A stretch of 64,000 nucleotides of DNA from Jeotgalibacillus haloalkalitolerans (lineage in GTDB: Bacteria; Bacillota; Bacilli; Bacillales; Jeotgalibacillaceae). Under the pieces are notes generated by a model, which saw only the letters and a list, made by a program, of their open reading frames with translations, made no database searches and was not told where the DNA came from. The stretch spans positions 62,001-126,000 of the forward strand of contig NZ_JAXQNN010000007.1 in the NCBI RefSeq assembly GCF_034427455.1, read 5' to 3'. Positions 1-8,961 of this stretch are shown piece by piece. Position 1 is the first letter of the stretch. Each line of letters begins with the position of its first letter. Both the position numbers and the translations under genes were made by a program.

Positions 1-834
1 CAGATTGTCCACACCGCTTTGTTCTTTGATCCATTTCATCACAGTGGCATTGTCGGGGGAATTGTTATTTGAAATATGATAAATATGATCAGGCTTGGCA
101 TGCTCAGCAGCAGCTGTCAGGACATCGACTACATAATTGACCGGCACCACATTATTTGAAGCCTCAGGATCACACAATAGCTTAATGATTCTGTTCTGAT
201 CGACACGCCCGCGGTTAATCAGCTTTTTCAGCAGTGCAACAGCCTTCAGCAGACCATATAATGCAAAAGTGGTGTCAGCTTCTCCGGTTCTGGTATCACC
301 CACAATAATGGAAGGCCTGAAGATACTCACCTTCATCTCATTCCGTTTTTCCCACACGAGGTGTTCAGCATGATTTTTGCTTTCTTCATAATCATTTACA
401 AAGCGTCGGTCCTTTGAATGAATCTCTTCATCTGCAAAGTCATCTAATCCTGCTGTATAAGCGGTACTCACATGATAAAAAGAAGGAATCTGCAGCTTCT
501 CAGCCAGTTCAAGTGCATGTGTTGTTCCGTCTACATTTGCCAGGAAAGTTTTCTCACGGTCTTTGGGATCAAACGATAGGAATGCTGCGGTATGATAGAG
601 TATATCGATTTTTTCTCTGAGTGATTCAGACTCATGAATACCAAAATCAGTCTCCGTAATGTCTCCTGCGACCGGGTGAATTCTATTTGCCTGCTCAGGA
701 GAGAGTTGATTGATGAATTGATTGATTTTCTGTTCGTTTCGGAAAACAGGATAAAGCGTATGTCCTTTATCTAAAAGTGAAAGCATCAGCTTTGAGCCAA
801 CAAAGCCGGTTGCTCCGGTTATCATAATGTTCAT
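1..834 (-). CDS. NAD(P)-binding SDR-family reductase/epimerase, 3' end cut by window
   Basis: Partial gene; 278 N-terminal residues are visible and it runs off the left edge. An N-terminal Rossmann fold has the nucleotide motif GATGFVG at residues 7-13. A YxxxK catalytic pair is seen at about Y149/K153 with an upstream S/T near 123. This resembles the extended or atypical SDRs related to thioester-reductase domains (NAD_binding_4) rather than short classical SDRs. The start is supported by AAAGGAGATC shortly before the ATG at 834. Substrate cannot be told. It would be cytosolic; no signal peptide is present. Confidence 0.85.
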   Translation of the reverse strand, partial: MNIMITGATGFVGSKLMLSLLDKGHTLYPVFRNEQKINQFINQLSPEQANRIHPVAGDITETDFGIHESESLREKIDILYHTAAFLSFDPKDREKTFLANVDGTTHALELAEKLQIPSFYHVSTAYTAGLDDFADEEIHSKDRRFVNDYEESKNHAEHLVWEKRNEMKVSIFRPSIIVGDTRTGEADTTFALYGLLKAVALLKKLINRGRVDQNRIIKLLCDPEASNNVVPVNYVVDVLTAAAEHAKPDHIYHISNNNSPDNATVMKWIKEQSGVDNL

Positions 835-921
835 AGTGATCTCCTTTGGAAAAGCATTCAGTTTTTATTATATCAAAAGAGGAGAGGTGTGTTGAAGTTT
901 GAGCTAAAAGGCTAATTACTC

Positions 922-952
922 AAAAAAAGAGCCGCCCAAAAGGACGGCTCTG
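922..952 (-). terminator. Rho-independent terminator of the RND permease gene
   Basis: Read on the minus strand, a 9-bp stem GAGCCGTCC/GGGCGGCTC with a TTTT loop is followed by a T run. It lies just after the stop codon of the RND gene. Confidence 0.85.
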
Positions 953-959
953 CATGTTA

Positions 960-3900
960 TTAATATTGACCGCTCTTCTTAAGCTCTTTTCCCTTACGTC
1001 TGAAACGCAGGAACACAAGATAAAGCATCGGTACAATAATCAGTGTCAGTAACGTTGAGAATGCAATTCCGGCAATGATCGTAATCGCCAGTGGCGTAAA
1101 TAATGCATCACCGCTGACTGCAACTGGAATCAGCGCTACGATCGATGTTACGGCAGTCAGTATAATTGGACGGATTCTTACGCGTCCTGCTTCAATTACC
1201 GCATCATACACCTTCATCCCATTGGCTACACCCTGCTCGATAAAATCAATTAACACAACAGAGTTTCTCACTACGATACCGGTCAGTGATACCATACCCA
1301 TCACGGCAAGGAAACTGATTGGTGTCTGTGTTACAAACAGTCCGAGTATCGCGCCTGCAATCGCCAGATACACAGCTGTCAGTACAAGGAATGGGAGTGA
1401 CAGTGAGTTAAACTGGAATGCGATCAGCAGGTAGACAAGGAAAATAACGATTGTAAACAGTAAGATAATCTCAGAGAAGAAATCATCCTGTGCTTCGTTT
1501 TCACCGCCTATTGTCAGTGAATAATCATCACCCAGTGAAGAGCGGATATCTTCTACAATATCAGTTGTTTGTGCTTCAAGATCCTCGACTTCCCCAGGGA
1601 ATGCGCGAATCGTAATTGCGCGTTCACCGTCTTCATGCTGGATCCGCTGAAGCTGGGACGTTTCCTCAGCTGTAATGAGATCAGAGAGCGGGATCAGCTG
1701 AGGAGGACCTTCCTGCTGAGATGCTGCAGGCACTTCAATCTCATCAAGCGGAATCTCCTGACCTTCCTCAACAGGATCCACGAGCAGCTTCATATCACGC
1801 TCAGTCACCCCATCGTCAAATGAAGCCATCGGAATGCCTTCTGTTACAAGTCTGATCTGCTGGCTGATCGCCTGAATGCTGATATCATTTTCTTCTAGTG
1901 CCCCGCGATCCGGCACATATGAAATCACCGGTTCTTCTTCACCAATATTATCAAGTACAAGGTCTACACCAAGATCTTCAATCTGCGTCATGACTTCATC
2001 ACGGATTGAGACAAGCTCTTCAAGCTCAGGTCCCTTCACTGTAACCGTAACCGGCGCACCTGAAGGAGGTCCCTGTTCAATGGTGTTCATAAAAATAATC
2101 GCATCAGGATACTGACTTCTTAGCTCATCTGTATAATCCTCAATCAGTCCCTGAGCCGTCTGATTTTCACGGTCTACTCTGGCTACGATCTGGCCGGTAT
2201 AATCCCCGGTTGTATCCAGCGAGCTGTTGAAAAGGTTAGGCAGCCCGGTACCCGCAAAGACTGAAGTTTCATACACGCCTTCATCCTGCTCAAGCACCTC
2301 TGCTATTTCAAGCAGTGTATTTTCTGTTTCCTCAAGCGGCGTGCCGATTGGAAGGGTAACATCAACCGTTACTTCTTCACGGTCAGCAGCCGGGAAAAAT
2401 TCAAATGGTGTTAACACGACAAGTCCAAACAGGAGGGTCGTGATGATCAGACCGATTGCCCCTGTTAGTAAAGGTTTTTTCGCGGTCCTTTTTAAAACTT
2501 TGTCTGCATAAAAATCGGCAATGAAATTTAATGGTTTGCCCAGCAGACCCGGCGAATCAGATACCTTTTTAGATGTATTTCTGTAAAAGCTGTATCTGAG
2601 CATTGGTACAAGCAGTAGAGCCACAATGGTTGATGCAATGATTGTTGTGATCAACACAGTCGGCAATGCTCTGATAAAATCTCCGTTTCCTCCTGATAAA
2701 AAGACAAGAGGGAGGAAGGTGAATACGATCGCAAGGGATGAAGTCACAATGGACACCCATACTTCCTTCACACCCGTGACAACGCCAGGCAGTGCTTTAT
2801 CACCAAGCTTGAAGCGGCGCTGGATATTATCATTCACCACAATCGAGTCATCGACCAGAATCCCGAGTGCGATAATAACCCCGATCACTGAAATCTGGTT
2901 CAAATCAACGCCAGCTCCAGGAAGTGGGATAATCCCCATTAATACAGACATCGGTACAGCGATCGCCACTACAATCGCGCCGCCTGCAGTCAAACCAAGT
3001 GAACTTGTCACAATAACTGCGAGTACTGCAATCGCAAGCGAGAAGAATAGCCCCTGGAAAATCTCATTTACCAGGTTCGCCTGTGAGTAATAGGATTCAA
3101 AAGTAATGTTTTCAGGTAAAAGGGATTTCAGCTCAGCGACTTTTTCTTCAACCGCCTCACTGACTGAGGGAATATCTTCACCTGATTCTAGATATGTCGT
3201 TACTGAGACAGCGGGCTGTCCGTCAAATGTAATCAGATCCTCTGTCTGCTTTGGCTGAATCTCAACTGTCCCAACATCAGACAGCAAAACAGATTCTCCC
3301 TGCGGATTCTGCCCAATGACAACCTGCTCCATTTCATCCACAGAACTGTAAGATTCAATCGCAAGCTGGTAAATTGTACCGTCAGCTTCCTGTTTGCCAA
3401 GAGGTACCGGATTGAATTCTTCTTCAATTGCTGTTAACACCTGAGGGAAAGCCAGTCCGTTTTCCCCAAGATCTTCACTATTTAAAGTAAGTATAATTTC
3501 TTCTTCCTGCACACCTTTTACAGTAACACCGGAAATACCGGGAACCGCTGATAATTCTTCTTCCCATGTATCCATCACGCTTCTGAGGCCTTCAAAATCC
3601 TCACGGCTGTCAGCAGTCAGCATATAAGAAGTGACAGGGAAATTGGCAGCTGCTTCACTGACGGTCGGCTCAATGACTTCTTCCGGAAAAGAAGCACCTG
3701 CATCTGACACTTCCTGTCTGATCGCAGATAATGTCTCCTGCTTATCAGCCCCATCAGTCAGTGTCACAATGATCTGGGAGAACCCTGCAGCAGAAGATGA
3801 GGAAATACTGTCAATCCCATCTAAGCCATCAAGGTTTCTTTCAATCGGATTTGTAACCGTCCGCTCAACCGTTTCCGGTGTAGCACCTGGATAAGGCGTT

Positions 3901-4037
3901 GAGATCGTCGAAATGTTAATAGACGTCTCAGGAATTTCCCGCTGCGGCAGCTGAAGAAACGTCAGCACACCGACAATCAGGAATAAAACAAATAAAATCA
4001 TAAATATTTTTGACCTTTTCAGCACCCATTCAAACAT
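960..4037 (-). CDS. RND-family efflux permease (AcrB/SwrC type)
   Basis: A 1025-residue inner-membrane proton-driven exporter of the HAE1/AcrB fold. One transmembrane helix (about residues 11-30) precedes a large extracytoplasmic porter domain, then a helix cluster from about 330 with the paired acidic residues GILVDDS near 396-397 used for proton relay; the second half repeats the plan and ends with helices near 870-1010. Family members in Bacillus (SwrC) export surfactin and other amphiphiles; the substrate here is unknown. No membrane-fusion partner gene is adjacent, so it may act alone as in SwrC. Its upstream neighbour is a 21-bp repeat array. Confidence 0.93.
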   Translation of the reverse strand: MFEWVLKRSKIFMILFVLFLIVGVLTFLQLPQREIPETSINISTISTPYPGATPETVERTVTNPIERNLDGLDGIDSISSSSAAGFSQIIVTLTDGADKQETLSAIRQEVSDAGASFPEEVIEPTVSEAAANFPVTSYMLTADSREDFEGLRSVMDTWEEELSAVPGISGVTVKGVQEEEIILTLNSEDLGENGLAFPQVLTAIEEEFNPVPLGKQEADGTIYQLAIESYSSVDEMEQVVIGQNPQGESVLLSDVGTVEIQPKQTEDLITFDGQPAVSVTTYLESGEDIPSVSEAVEEKVAELKSLLPENITFESYYSQANLVNEIFQGLFFSLAIAVLAVIVTSSLGLTAGGAIVVAIAVPMSVLMGIIPLPGAGVDLNQISVIGVIIALGILVDDSIVVNDNIQRRFKLGDKALPGVVTGVKEVWVSIVTSSLAIVFTFLPLVFLSGGNGDFIRALPTVLITTIIASTIVALLLVPMLRYSFYRNTSKKVSDSPGLLGKPLNFIADFYADKVLKRTAKKPLLTGAIGLIITTLLFGLVVLTPFEFFPAADREEVTVDVTLPIGTPLEETENTLLEIAEVLEQDEGVYETSVFAGTGLPNLFNSSLDTTGDYTGQIVARVDRENQTAQGLIEDYTDELRSQYPDAIIFMNTIEQGPPSGAPVTVTVKGPELEELVSIRDEVMTQIEDLGVDLVLDNIGEEEPVISYVPDRGALEENDISIQAISQQIRLVTEGIPMASFDDGVTERDMKLLVDPVEEGQEIPLDEIEVPAASQQEGPPQLIPLSDLITAEETSQLQRIQHEDGERAITIRAFPGEVEDLEAQTTDIVEDIRSSLGDDYSLTIGGENEAQDDFFSEIILLFTIVIFLVYLLIAFQFNSLSLPFLVLTAVYLAIAGAILGLFVTQTPISFLAVMGMVSLTGIVVRNSVVLIDFIEQGVANGMKVYDAVIEAGRVRIRPIILTAVTSIVALIPVAVSGDALFTPLAITIIAGIAFSTLLTLIIVPMLYLVFLRFRRKGKELKKSGQY

Positions 4038-4185
4038 GGTTGCACCTCCAATTGTTCTATCGATAAGCTAACTTTTTCACAAAACCGACAGTTGTGTCAA
4101 GAATGAAGGTGCCCGGATGTGCTGGAAGTTGTTTTTCCTGGATTTTAAGTGTTAGGAAGGGCAGGGGAAGGTAGATATGATGTTG

Positions 4186-4416
4186 GTTGAAGTAGGTGAA
4201 CCGCCGTTTGAAGTATGTACCCCAAGAATCGGGGTAGTTATCCCGGCAGTTGAAGTAGCAATCCCGCGAAACGGGGTAGTTATCCCGCCAGCTGAGGTAT
4301 CGATCCCATCGATCAAGGTCATCATGCCACCGTTTGAAGTATCAATCCCATCGATCGAAGTAGTCATCCTGCCTTCCGAAGCACTAAAACTGCCCGCTTG
4401 GTATTCAAGTTCATAT
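4186..4416. repeat. Tandem array of degenerate 21-bp units (array 1)
   Basis: Ten to eleven consecutive units keep an exact 21-bp spacing with no indels. The plus-strand core is roughly GAAGTAGNNATCCCG, with first units at 4186, 4207, 4228 and so on to 4396. Because 21 is a multiple of 3, both strands stay open and give false ORFs (4177-4443 plus, 4152-4436 minus) made of heptapeptide repeats. It fills the gap between the 5' end of the RND gene and the 3' end of the HAD gene. It shares the GTAGCAATCCNGC core with the other arrays of this window. Confidence 0.85.
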
Positions 4417-4466
4417 ATCACAAAAAAAGAGCACATTCATTAGAATATGCTCTCCTTAAAAAACAA

Positions 4467-5219
4467 TTATGATTCCCATTTGATTAAAATATCCGCGACA
4501 TCTGTCAATGAAAAATCAGCGATTTGAGCCAGTTCATGACGCAGTTCGGGATTTTCGTTAACGGCAATTGATTTGCATCCTGCCGCTTTTGCCATCATAC
4601 AATCCACTATACTGTCACCAACCATCAGCACTTGCTCAGGGGGTACGGTAAAGTCTCTGCAGATTTTTTCAAGCATATCGGGAGCGGGTTTGCCATGCTT
4701 TACATTTTCCGGTGTCACGATAAAATCGGCTTCCCGGAAGTTGAGTAGCTTCATACAGGCAGCAGTGCGTTCCTTATTATCAGACGTCGCAATGCCGACT
4801 ACATATCCCGACTGCTTCAGCTCCTGAAGAAGCTCGGCAGCACCTTTTACAGGAATAAATGCCTCCTGAATATTCAATGACTCGTTGCTTTCTTCAAGCA
4901 GCTTTTCAGCCAGTGCAAGTGATTCAATCCACGGCTTCCCGGTATGCTGATAAAGCAGCGCGGCAATCACTGTTTTTTCCTCAGCTTCACTCGCCACTGC
5001 CAGCAGACCGCTATGATCCACACCGGTCTCCGTTACCCCCATGATCCGGTCCCATTCTTCACCGTGATGCAGGCCGGTCATGGAAACAAAGCGTTTTTTT
5101 CGTTCTTTATTCAAAGCTTTCCAAAAGGGTTCGGCCTGGAACAGCGTGCCATCCTTGTCGAAAGCGACGACTGAAGCTGAAACAGGGGTACTACCGACCT
5201 GAATCGTTCTGGATGTCAT
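4467..5219 (-). CDS. HAD-superfamily phosphatase (phosphoglycolate phosphatase-like)
   Basis: A 250-residue cytosolic hydrolase of HAD subfamily I. Motif I DKDGT lies near residues 21-25 with the nucleophile Asp, motif II is the TSD near 145, the motif III lysine is in HGKPAPD, and motif IV is GDSIVD near 202. The long insert between motifs I and II is the C1 helical cap, as in Gph-like phosphatases and beta-phosphoglucomutases. Substrate is not evident. The gene sits 18 bp downstream of the thioredoxin-like gene on the same strand and is probably co-transcribed with it. Confidence 0.85.
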   Translation of the reverse strand: MTSRTIQVGSTPVSASVVAFDKDGTLFQAEPFWKALNKERKKRFVSMTGLHHGEEWDRIMGVTETGVDHSGLLAVASEAEEKTVIAALLYQHTGKPWIESLALAEKLLEESNESLNIQEAFIPVKGAAELLQELKQSGYVVGIATSDNKERTAACMKLLNFREADFIVTPENVKHGKPAPDMLEKICRDFTVPPEQVLMVGDSIVDCMMAKAAGCKSIAVNENPELRHELAQIADFSLTDVADILIKWES

Positions 5220-5237
5220 AGCTGATCTCTCCTCTGA

Positions 5238-5555
5238 TTACTTTTGCGCGTCCAGAAATTCCTTTACCTGTTCAGGACTTTTCGCATTAGCTGAATGAAG
5301 GTGTGCTTTCTTTTCACCATTTTTGAAAATGAGCAGGCTTGGGATTCCCATGACTTCCTGTTCATCTGCAATCTCAGGCAGTTCATCACGGTTCAGCTCA
5401 TACCAGCCGTATTCATTATAAGTGTCCATAATATCATCAATGAACATATCCATTCTTCGGCAGTCAGGACACCAGTCTGCTGTAAATTTTACAATGACCG
5501 CTTCATCCTTATTTACTGTTTCTCTAAATTGATCGTTATTTTTAATTCCTTGCAT
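5238..5555 (-). CDS. Thioredoxin-family protein
   Basis: A 105-residue single-domain thioredoxin fold with active site WCPDC near residues 28-32 and the cis-proline loop GIPSL near 70. Lack of a signal peptide places it in the cytosol. The WCPDC active site differs from the WCGPC of classical TrxA, so it is a thioredoxin-like reductase of unknown partner. Good ribosome binding site (GGAGGG) before the ATG at 5555. It is first in a two-gene unit with the HAD phosphatase. The divergent 5556-5770 stretch holds no gene that I can support. Confidence 0.85.
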   Translation of the reverse strand: MQGIKNNDQFRETVNKDEAVIVKFTADWCPDCRRMDMFIDDIMDTYNEYGWYELNRDELPEIADEQEVMGIPSLLIFKNGEKKAHLHSANAKSPEQVKEFLDAQK

Positions 5556-5778
5556 TGTTCATCCCTCCATAAAGGAATCATAAGAGTTTTTTGATGAAAA
5601 GGCAAAAATAATATGTTTTTAAGTCCGCTGTTGATGGAAGTAGAGGGAATCACTCAAAATAATGGTATCAAGAAGCCTGTGCTAACACTATCCGGTCATT
5701 AAATGCACCTGTCTGAAACGGGTAAAGCAGCCAACTTTTATCAAGCCTGCAAAAATAAGAATTTAATGTGAATTTACT

Positions 5779-5830
5779 GATAATGATTCTCAAATTCATT
5801 GACTCATTCTCTAAAAGCCGATAGACTGAT
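5779..5830 (+). promoter_or_regulatory. Fur-type operator and sigma-A promoter of yusV
   Basis: GATAATGATTCTCAAATTC at 5779-5797 matches the Fur consensus, with a perfect left half (GATAATGATT) and a poorer right half. It abuts a promoter TTGACT (5799-5804), 17-bp spacer, TAGACT (5822-5827). Iron repression of the siderophore ATPase gene is the expected outcome. Confidence 0.7.
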
Positions 5831-5881
5831 AGGAAAGAAGTTGCTGAAGCCTGCGAAGGAAACTAAAGGAGATCGGATTAG

Positions 5882-6703
5882 ATGCTAAAGACACAGTCAT
5901 TAACATTAGGATACGGAGATTCCATTATTATAGAAGAGCTTGATTTGACCATTCCAAAAGGAGAAATTTCTGTCCTGATCGGGGGGAACGGCTGCGGAAA
6001 GTCGACGCTGCTTCGTTCGATGGCACGCCTGCTTAAGCCTCAGGATGGCGATGTATTACTGAATGGAAAAGAAATCAATCGCTATTCATCCCGTAAAGTA
6101 GCACAGGAAATGGCGATCTTACCGCAATCACCGGTTGCACCTGAAGGCCTGACTGTCCTGCAGCTTGTTAAGCAGGGAAGATATCCTTACCAGGGCTTTT
6201 TGCAGCAGTGGTCAAAAAAAGATGAAGAAGCTGTAACCAGTGCACTTGAAGCGACAGGCATGACTGAACTTCAGGACCGCTTTGTTGATGAATTGTCAGG
6301 TGGACAGCGCCAGCGTGCATGGATCGCGATGACACTTGCACAGGATACGGACCTGATTCTGCTTGATGAGCCGACAACGTACTTAGATATGACACACCAG
6401 ATTGAAATTCTGGATTTATTATTTGAATTAAATGAACGTGAAAACCGTACTATTGTAATGGTGCTTCACGACCTGAACCTTGCGTGCAGATACGCACATA
6501 ATCTGATCGCTGTAAAAGATCGTAAAGTATACAATCAGGGGAAGCCTGAAGAAGTGATCAGCTGCGACCTTGTCAGACACGTATTTGAAATGAACTGCCA
6601 GGTCACAACAGATCCGCTGTTCGGTACACCACTCTGCATTCCGCACGGCAGAGGCCGATGCATCGTACAGGAAACAAAAACAAATGCAGATGCAGTTTCA
6701 TAA
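5882..6703 (+). CDS. yusV: Iron-siderophore ABC transporter ATPase (YusV/FecE type)
   Basis: A 273-residue ABC ATPase. Walker [10 protein letters not shown] is at about residues 34-42, signature LSGGQ at 138-142 and Walker B with LDEP at 161-164, followed by the switch His in VLHDL. The sequence resembles FecE/FhuC, and best the B. subtilis YusV ATPase that energises bacillibactin and enterobactin-type uptake with separately encoded permeases. No permease or binding protein is adjacent, as in B. subtilis. AAAGGAGATC precedes the ATG. The Fur-type box upstream agrees with an iron role. Confidence 0.9.
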   Translation: MLKTQSLTLGYGDSIIIEELDLTIPKGEISVLIGGNGCGKSTLLRSMARLLKPQDGDVLLNGKEINRYSSRKVAQEMAILPQSPVAPEGLTVLQLVKQGRYPYQGFLQQWSKKDEEAVTSALEATGMTELQDRFVDELSGGQRQRAWIAMTLAQDTDLILLDEPTTYLDMTHQIEILDLLFELNERENRTIVMVLHDLNLACRYAHNLIAVKDRKVYNQGKPEEVISCDLVRHVFEMNCQVTTDPLFGTPLCIPHGRGRCIVQETKTNADAVS

Positions 6704-6741
6704 AATAAAAACCGTCTAACTTTAGGCGGTTTTTATTTTAT
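6704..6741 (+). terminator. Terminator after yusV
   Basis: Stem AAAACCGTCTA/TAGGCGGTTTT with a T-rich tail. A-rich on the other side, so it could also act in reverse. Confidence 0.85.
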
Positions 6742-6771
6742 AGTGATTAACAGCCCATAAATGTAGTTCCA

Positions 6772-6894
6772 CAGCAGATGATTGTAGCGTAAGGGGGCGA
6801 CTCCGTGACGAATAGAGGGAAGCTGAGACGCCGCAGCCGGAGGCTCAGCAACCTCCGGCCGGCAAGCGTCCCTCTGAAGCGGAAATCATCAGCC
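6772..6894 (+). repeat. GC-rich palindromic repeat element, copy A (subtype 2)
   Basis: About 120 bp. The outer arms GCAGATGATT and AATCATCAGC are near-complementary. The core contains GGGGGCGACTCC and GACGAATAGAGGG, then GCGTCCCTCTGAAGCGG. It lies 78 bp before the DUF2573-like gene, in the same orientation as that gene. Confidence 0.85.
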
Positions 6895-6971
6895 AACTTG
6901 CTAGCATAAGTTAACTTCAATTCACCAAAATAAGATTAAACCAATTCAAACAGGGAAGGGATGTAAGTACT

Positions 6972-7223
6972 ATGATGAATGAAAAAATGGACGCAATGGT
7001 TGAAAAATATGCAGAATTATTAACAGGTGACACATCTGAACAATCAATTGAAGAAATTAAAATGTATGTGCTTTACAACCATATCGCTAAAACAATGCCT
7101 GCACTCGCAAGACACTGGAACAGCCTTTACCCTGAAGGAAAAGAAGAAATGAAAAGAATTGTCAGGGACATTCAGCAAAAGAACAAGGCTGTGAGAGCTG
7201 AAAACAAGGAACGGGAAGAGTAA
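6972..7223 (+). CDS. DUF2573-like small protein (YusU-like)
   Basis: An 83-residue acidic, helical cytosolic protein with no signal peptide or membrane segment. It resembles the DUF2573 family, whose B. subtilis member YusU is next to YusV; the same neighbourhood here supports the match. It has a conserved-looking patch MPALARHWNSLYPEGKEEM near residues 38-56. Function unknown. ATG at 6972 or the adjacent one at 6975 could be used, after GAAGGGATG. A bidirectional terminator follows at 7239. Confidence 0.7.
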   Translation: MMNEKMDAMVEKYAELLTGDTSEQSIEEIKMYVLYNHIAKTMPALARHWNSLYPEGKEEMKRIVRDIQQKNKAVRAENKEREE

Positions 7224-7237
7224 GACCTGAAGCTACA

Positions 7238-7278
7238 TAAAAAAGCCGGAAAGTGTGTACGCACTTTTCGGCTTTTCC
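7238..7278. terminator. Bidirectional terminator between the DUF2573-like gene and the coat gene
   Basis: Stem AAGCCGGAAAGTG/CACTTTTCGGCTT flanked by A6 on one side and TTTT on the other; it serves two converging genes. Confidence 0.85.
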
Positions 7279-7283
7279 ACCTA

Positions 7284-7577
7284 TTAATGAACCGGCAGCT
7301 GACTCTTATCAGTCTGAGCCTGGCTTGCAGCATTCTGAATGTTGACTGGTGTTTCCTGAGCAGGGTTATACCAGTTTTGCTGCTCCATATAGCTGTAAAG
7401 CGTATGCTGCTGTCTTGATGTTTCATTCAGGATTGATTGCAGGAACTGAAATAGCTGATTTGTACTTGCTTCATTTGAAGCCACGCTGTAGCTCACAGCA
7501 AGATGTTTTTCTAAAATAAGAAGATCAGTTGTCCAGTCTTTTTCAGACATTGTGGCAGTTTGTTGAATGTTCTGCAT
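7284..7577 (-). CDS. CotF-family spore coat protein (small)
   Basis: 97 residues from the ATG at 7577, chosen because AAGGAGGAG stands directly before it; the longer reading frame to 7676 runs into the neighbouring coat gene and has no ribosome site. The sequence is Gln-rich and largely helical, with the pattern TDLLILEKHLAVSYSVASNE typical of CotF-like coat proteins, which fold as ferritin-like helical bundles. It is paired with a second small CotF-like gene upstream. B. subtilis has yusN, a coat-like gene, next to fadM. Likely made in the mother cell, although no sigma-E/K promoter was assigned. Confidence 0.75.
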   Translation of the reverse strand: MQNIQQTATMSEKDWTTDLLILEKHLAVSYSVASNEASTNQLFQFLQSILNETSRQQHTLYSYMEQQNWYNPAQETPVNIQNAASQAQTDKSQLPVH

Positions 7578-7599
7578 GATAACTCCTCCTTTTTCTTTG

Positions 7600-7806
7600 T
7601 TATTGAACCGGCTGACCTGAAAGGAAAGCAGATGTTTTTTCATAGTGATTCTTGTGCATTGTACAGCAGGCTTCAAGCATTGTTTTTAACTCAGGTGTTG
7701 TACACTGGGAAGCTGCGTAATGGGCTTTCTTTGAAGCAAGCAGGTTCCACTCAAGCACATCTTTCAGATATAAAAGGTCTTTTGTTGATAATTGTTGCTG
7801 TGTCAT
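7600..7806 (-). CDS. Small CotF-like spore coat-associated protein
   Basis: A 68-residue helical protein, with AAAGGAGGCG before its ATG at 7806. The segment KDLLYLKDVLEWNLLASKKA followed by a second helix resembles the first half of CotF-like proteins. It lies 22 bp upstream of the 97-residue coat gene on the same strand and is probably co-transcribed. The two may form a split two-chain version of the coat module; that is inference. Confidence 0.7.
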   Translation of the reverse strand: MTQQQLSTKDLLYLKDVLEWNLLASKKAHYAASQCTTPELKTMLEACCTMHKNHYEKTSAFLSGQPVQ

Positions 7807-7983
7807 ATTTTTCGCCTCCTTTTTGTCCTGTTTACTATGTGCAGGTAATAGAGGAAATATGCGTCGATTTTTGTATTCAAATGGTGACTGGCATGATAAG
7901 ATTATGCTAGTCCGCTAAAGGATTCTTTATTTTAGAAAAATAGAAAGCGGTTGCAAAATTAATGATTCAGGGGGTTTGTCATC

Positions 7984-8901
7984 ATGGAAAAAGTGATGCG
8001 TGATTTCTTTTTATTCTTATCTTCTAACAAGCCGATGACGAAAGCGGCTAAGCAGTACGGGCTGAAATTTGGCGCGAACAGATTCGTTGCAGGAGAAACA
8101 GTTGAACAGGCAGTAATGACCATTAAAGAGCTTAACGAAGAAGGCCTATGTGTAACACTCGATTGTCTTGGTGAGTTTGTAGACAATGAGCAGGAAGCAG
8201 AAGAAATCACAGAGCTATGTATTGATGCGGTCCGTGCAATCGGTACAAACAATCTGGACTCAGAGCTTTCACTGAAATTGACCTCTTTAGGACTTGATCT
8301 TTCAGAAGAGATTGTCCTTGAAAATATGAGAAGAATCCTTGATGCGGCAACAGAGCACGGCGTCTTTGTAACGATTGATATGGAAGACTATGAGCGCTGT
8401 GGTAAAACGCTGGCGGTCTTTACACAGCTGAAGTCTGAATATGATAACATCGGGACTGTCATTCAGGCTTACCTTTACCGGACAGAAGAGGATATCAAAA
8501 TGCTGAATGAATATTCTCCAAACCTCCGTCTTGTAAAAGGTGCCTATAAGGAATCACCGGAAGTTGCATTCCCTGAAAAACGGGACGTGGATGAGAACTT
8601 CAAAAAGATAATTAAAATGCATCTATTAAATGGTAACTACACAGCAGTTGCCACGCATGATGATGCAATGATTGACTATACATTACAGCTTGTTGAAGAG
8701 CATGGTATTTCAAAGGATCAATTTGAATTCCAGATGCTTTATGGTATCCGTGAAGAGCGTCAGAGAGAGCTTCACAAGCAGGGCTACAAAATGCGTGTGT
8801 ACACACCATTTGGCACTGACTGGTACGGCTACTTCATGCGCCGCCTCGCAGAACGCCCGCAGAATGTGGCGTTTGTAGCGAAGGGGATTATTAGTAAGTA
8901 A
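7984..8901 (+). CDS. fadM: Proline dehydrogenase FadM (YusM/PutB family)
   Basis: A 305-residue FAD-dependent proline dehydrogenase with the TIM-barrel proline oxidase domain. Family signatures are seen in RLVKGAYKE near residues 179-187, ATHDD near 221-225 and the C-terminal YTPFGTDWYGYFMRRLAER, which binds proline and FAD. It oxidises proline to pyrroline-5-carboxylate. B. subtilis FadM lies with fadN-fadA-fadE as here, although a terminator and repeat array now separate it from fadN. A GGGGG site precedes the ATG. Confidence 0.93.
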   Translation: MEKVMRDFFLFLSSNKPMTKAAKQYGLKFGANRFVAGETVEQAVMTIKELNEEGLCVTLDCLGEFVDNEQEAEEITELCIDAVRAIGTNNLDSELSLKLTSLGLDLSEEIVLENMRRILDAATEHGVFVTIDMEDYERCGKTLAVFTQLKSEYDNIGTVIQAYLYRTEEDIKMLNEYSPNLRLVKGAYKESPEVAFPEKRDVDENFKKIIKMHLLNGNYTAVATHDDAMIDYTLQLVEEHGISKDQFEFQMLYGIREERQRELHKQGYKMRVYTPFGTDWYGYFMRRLAERPQNVAFVAKGIISK

Positions 8902-8907
8902 TCGCAG

Positions 8908-8934
8908 GACTGTCCAAAATTGGGCAGTCTTTTT
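8908..8934 (+). terminator. Terminator after fadM
   Basis: Stem GACTGTCC/GGGCAGTC followed by TTTTT. Confidence 0.85.
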
Positions 8935-8961
8935 CATTTGGCTTCGGATGTGACGGATTGA

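Noticed and set aside
4152-4443. Two overlapping ORFs on opposite strands encoding heptapeptide-repeat proteins
   Set aside because: Both are a by-product of the 21-bp period; neither has a ribosome binding site at a proper distance.
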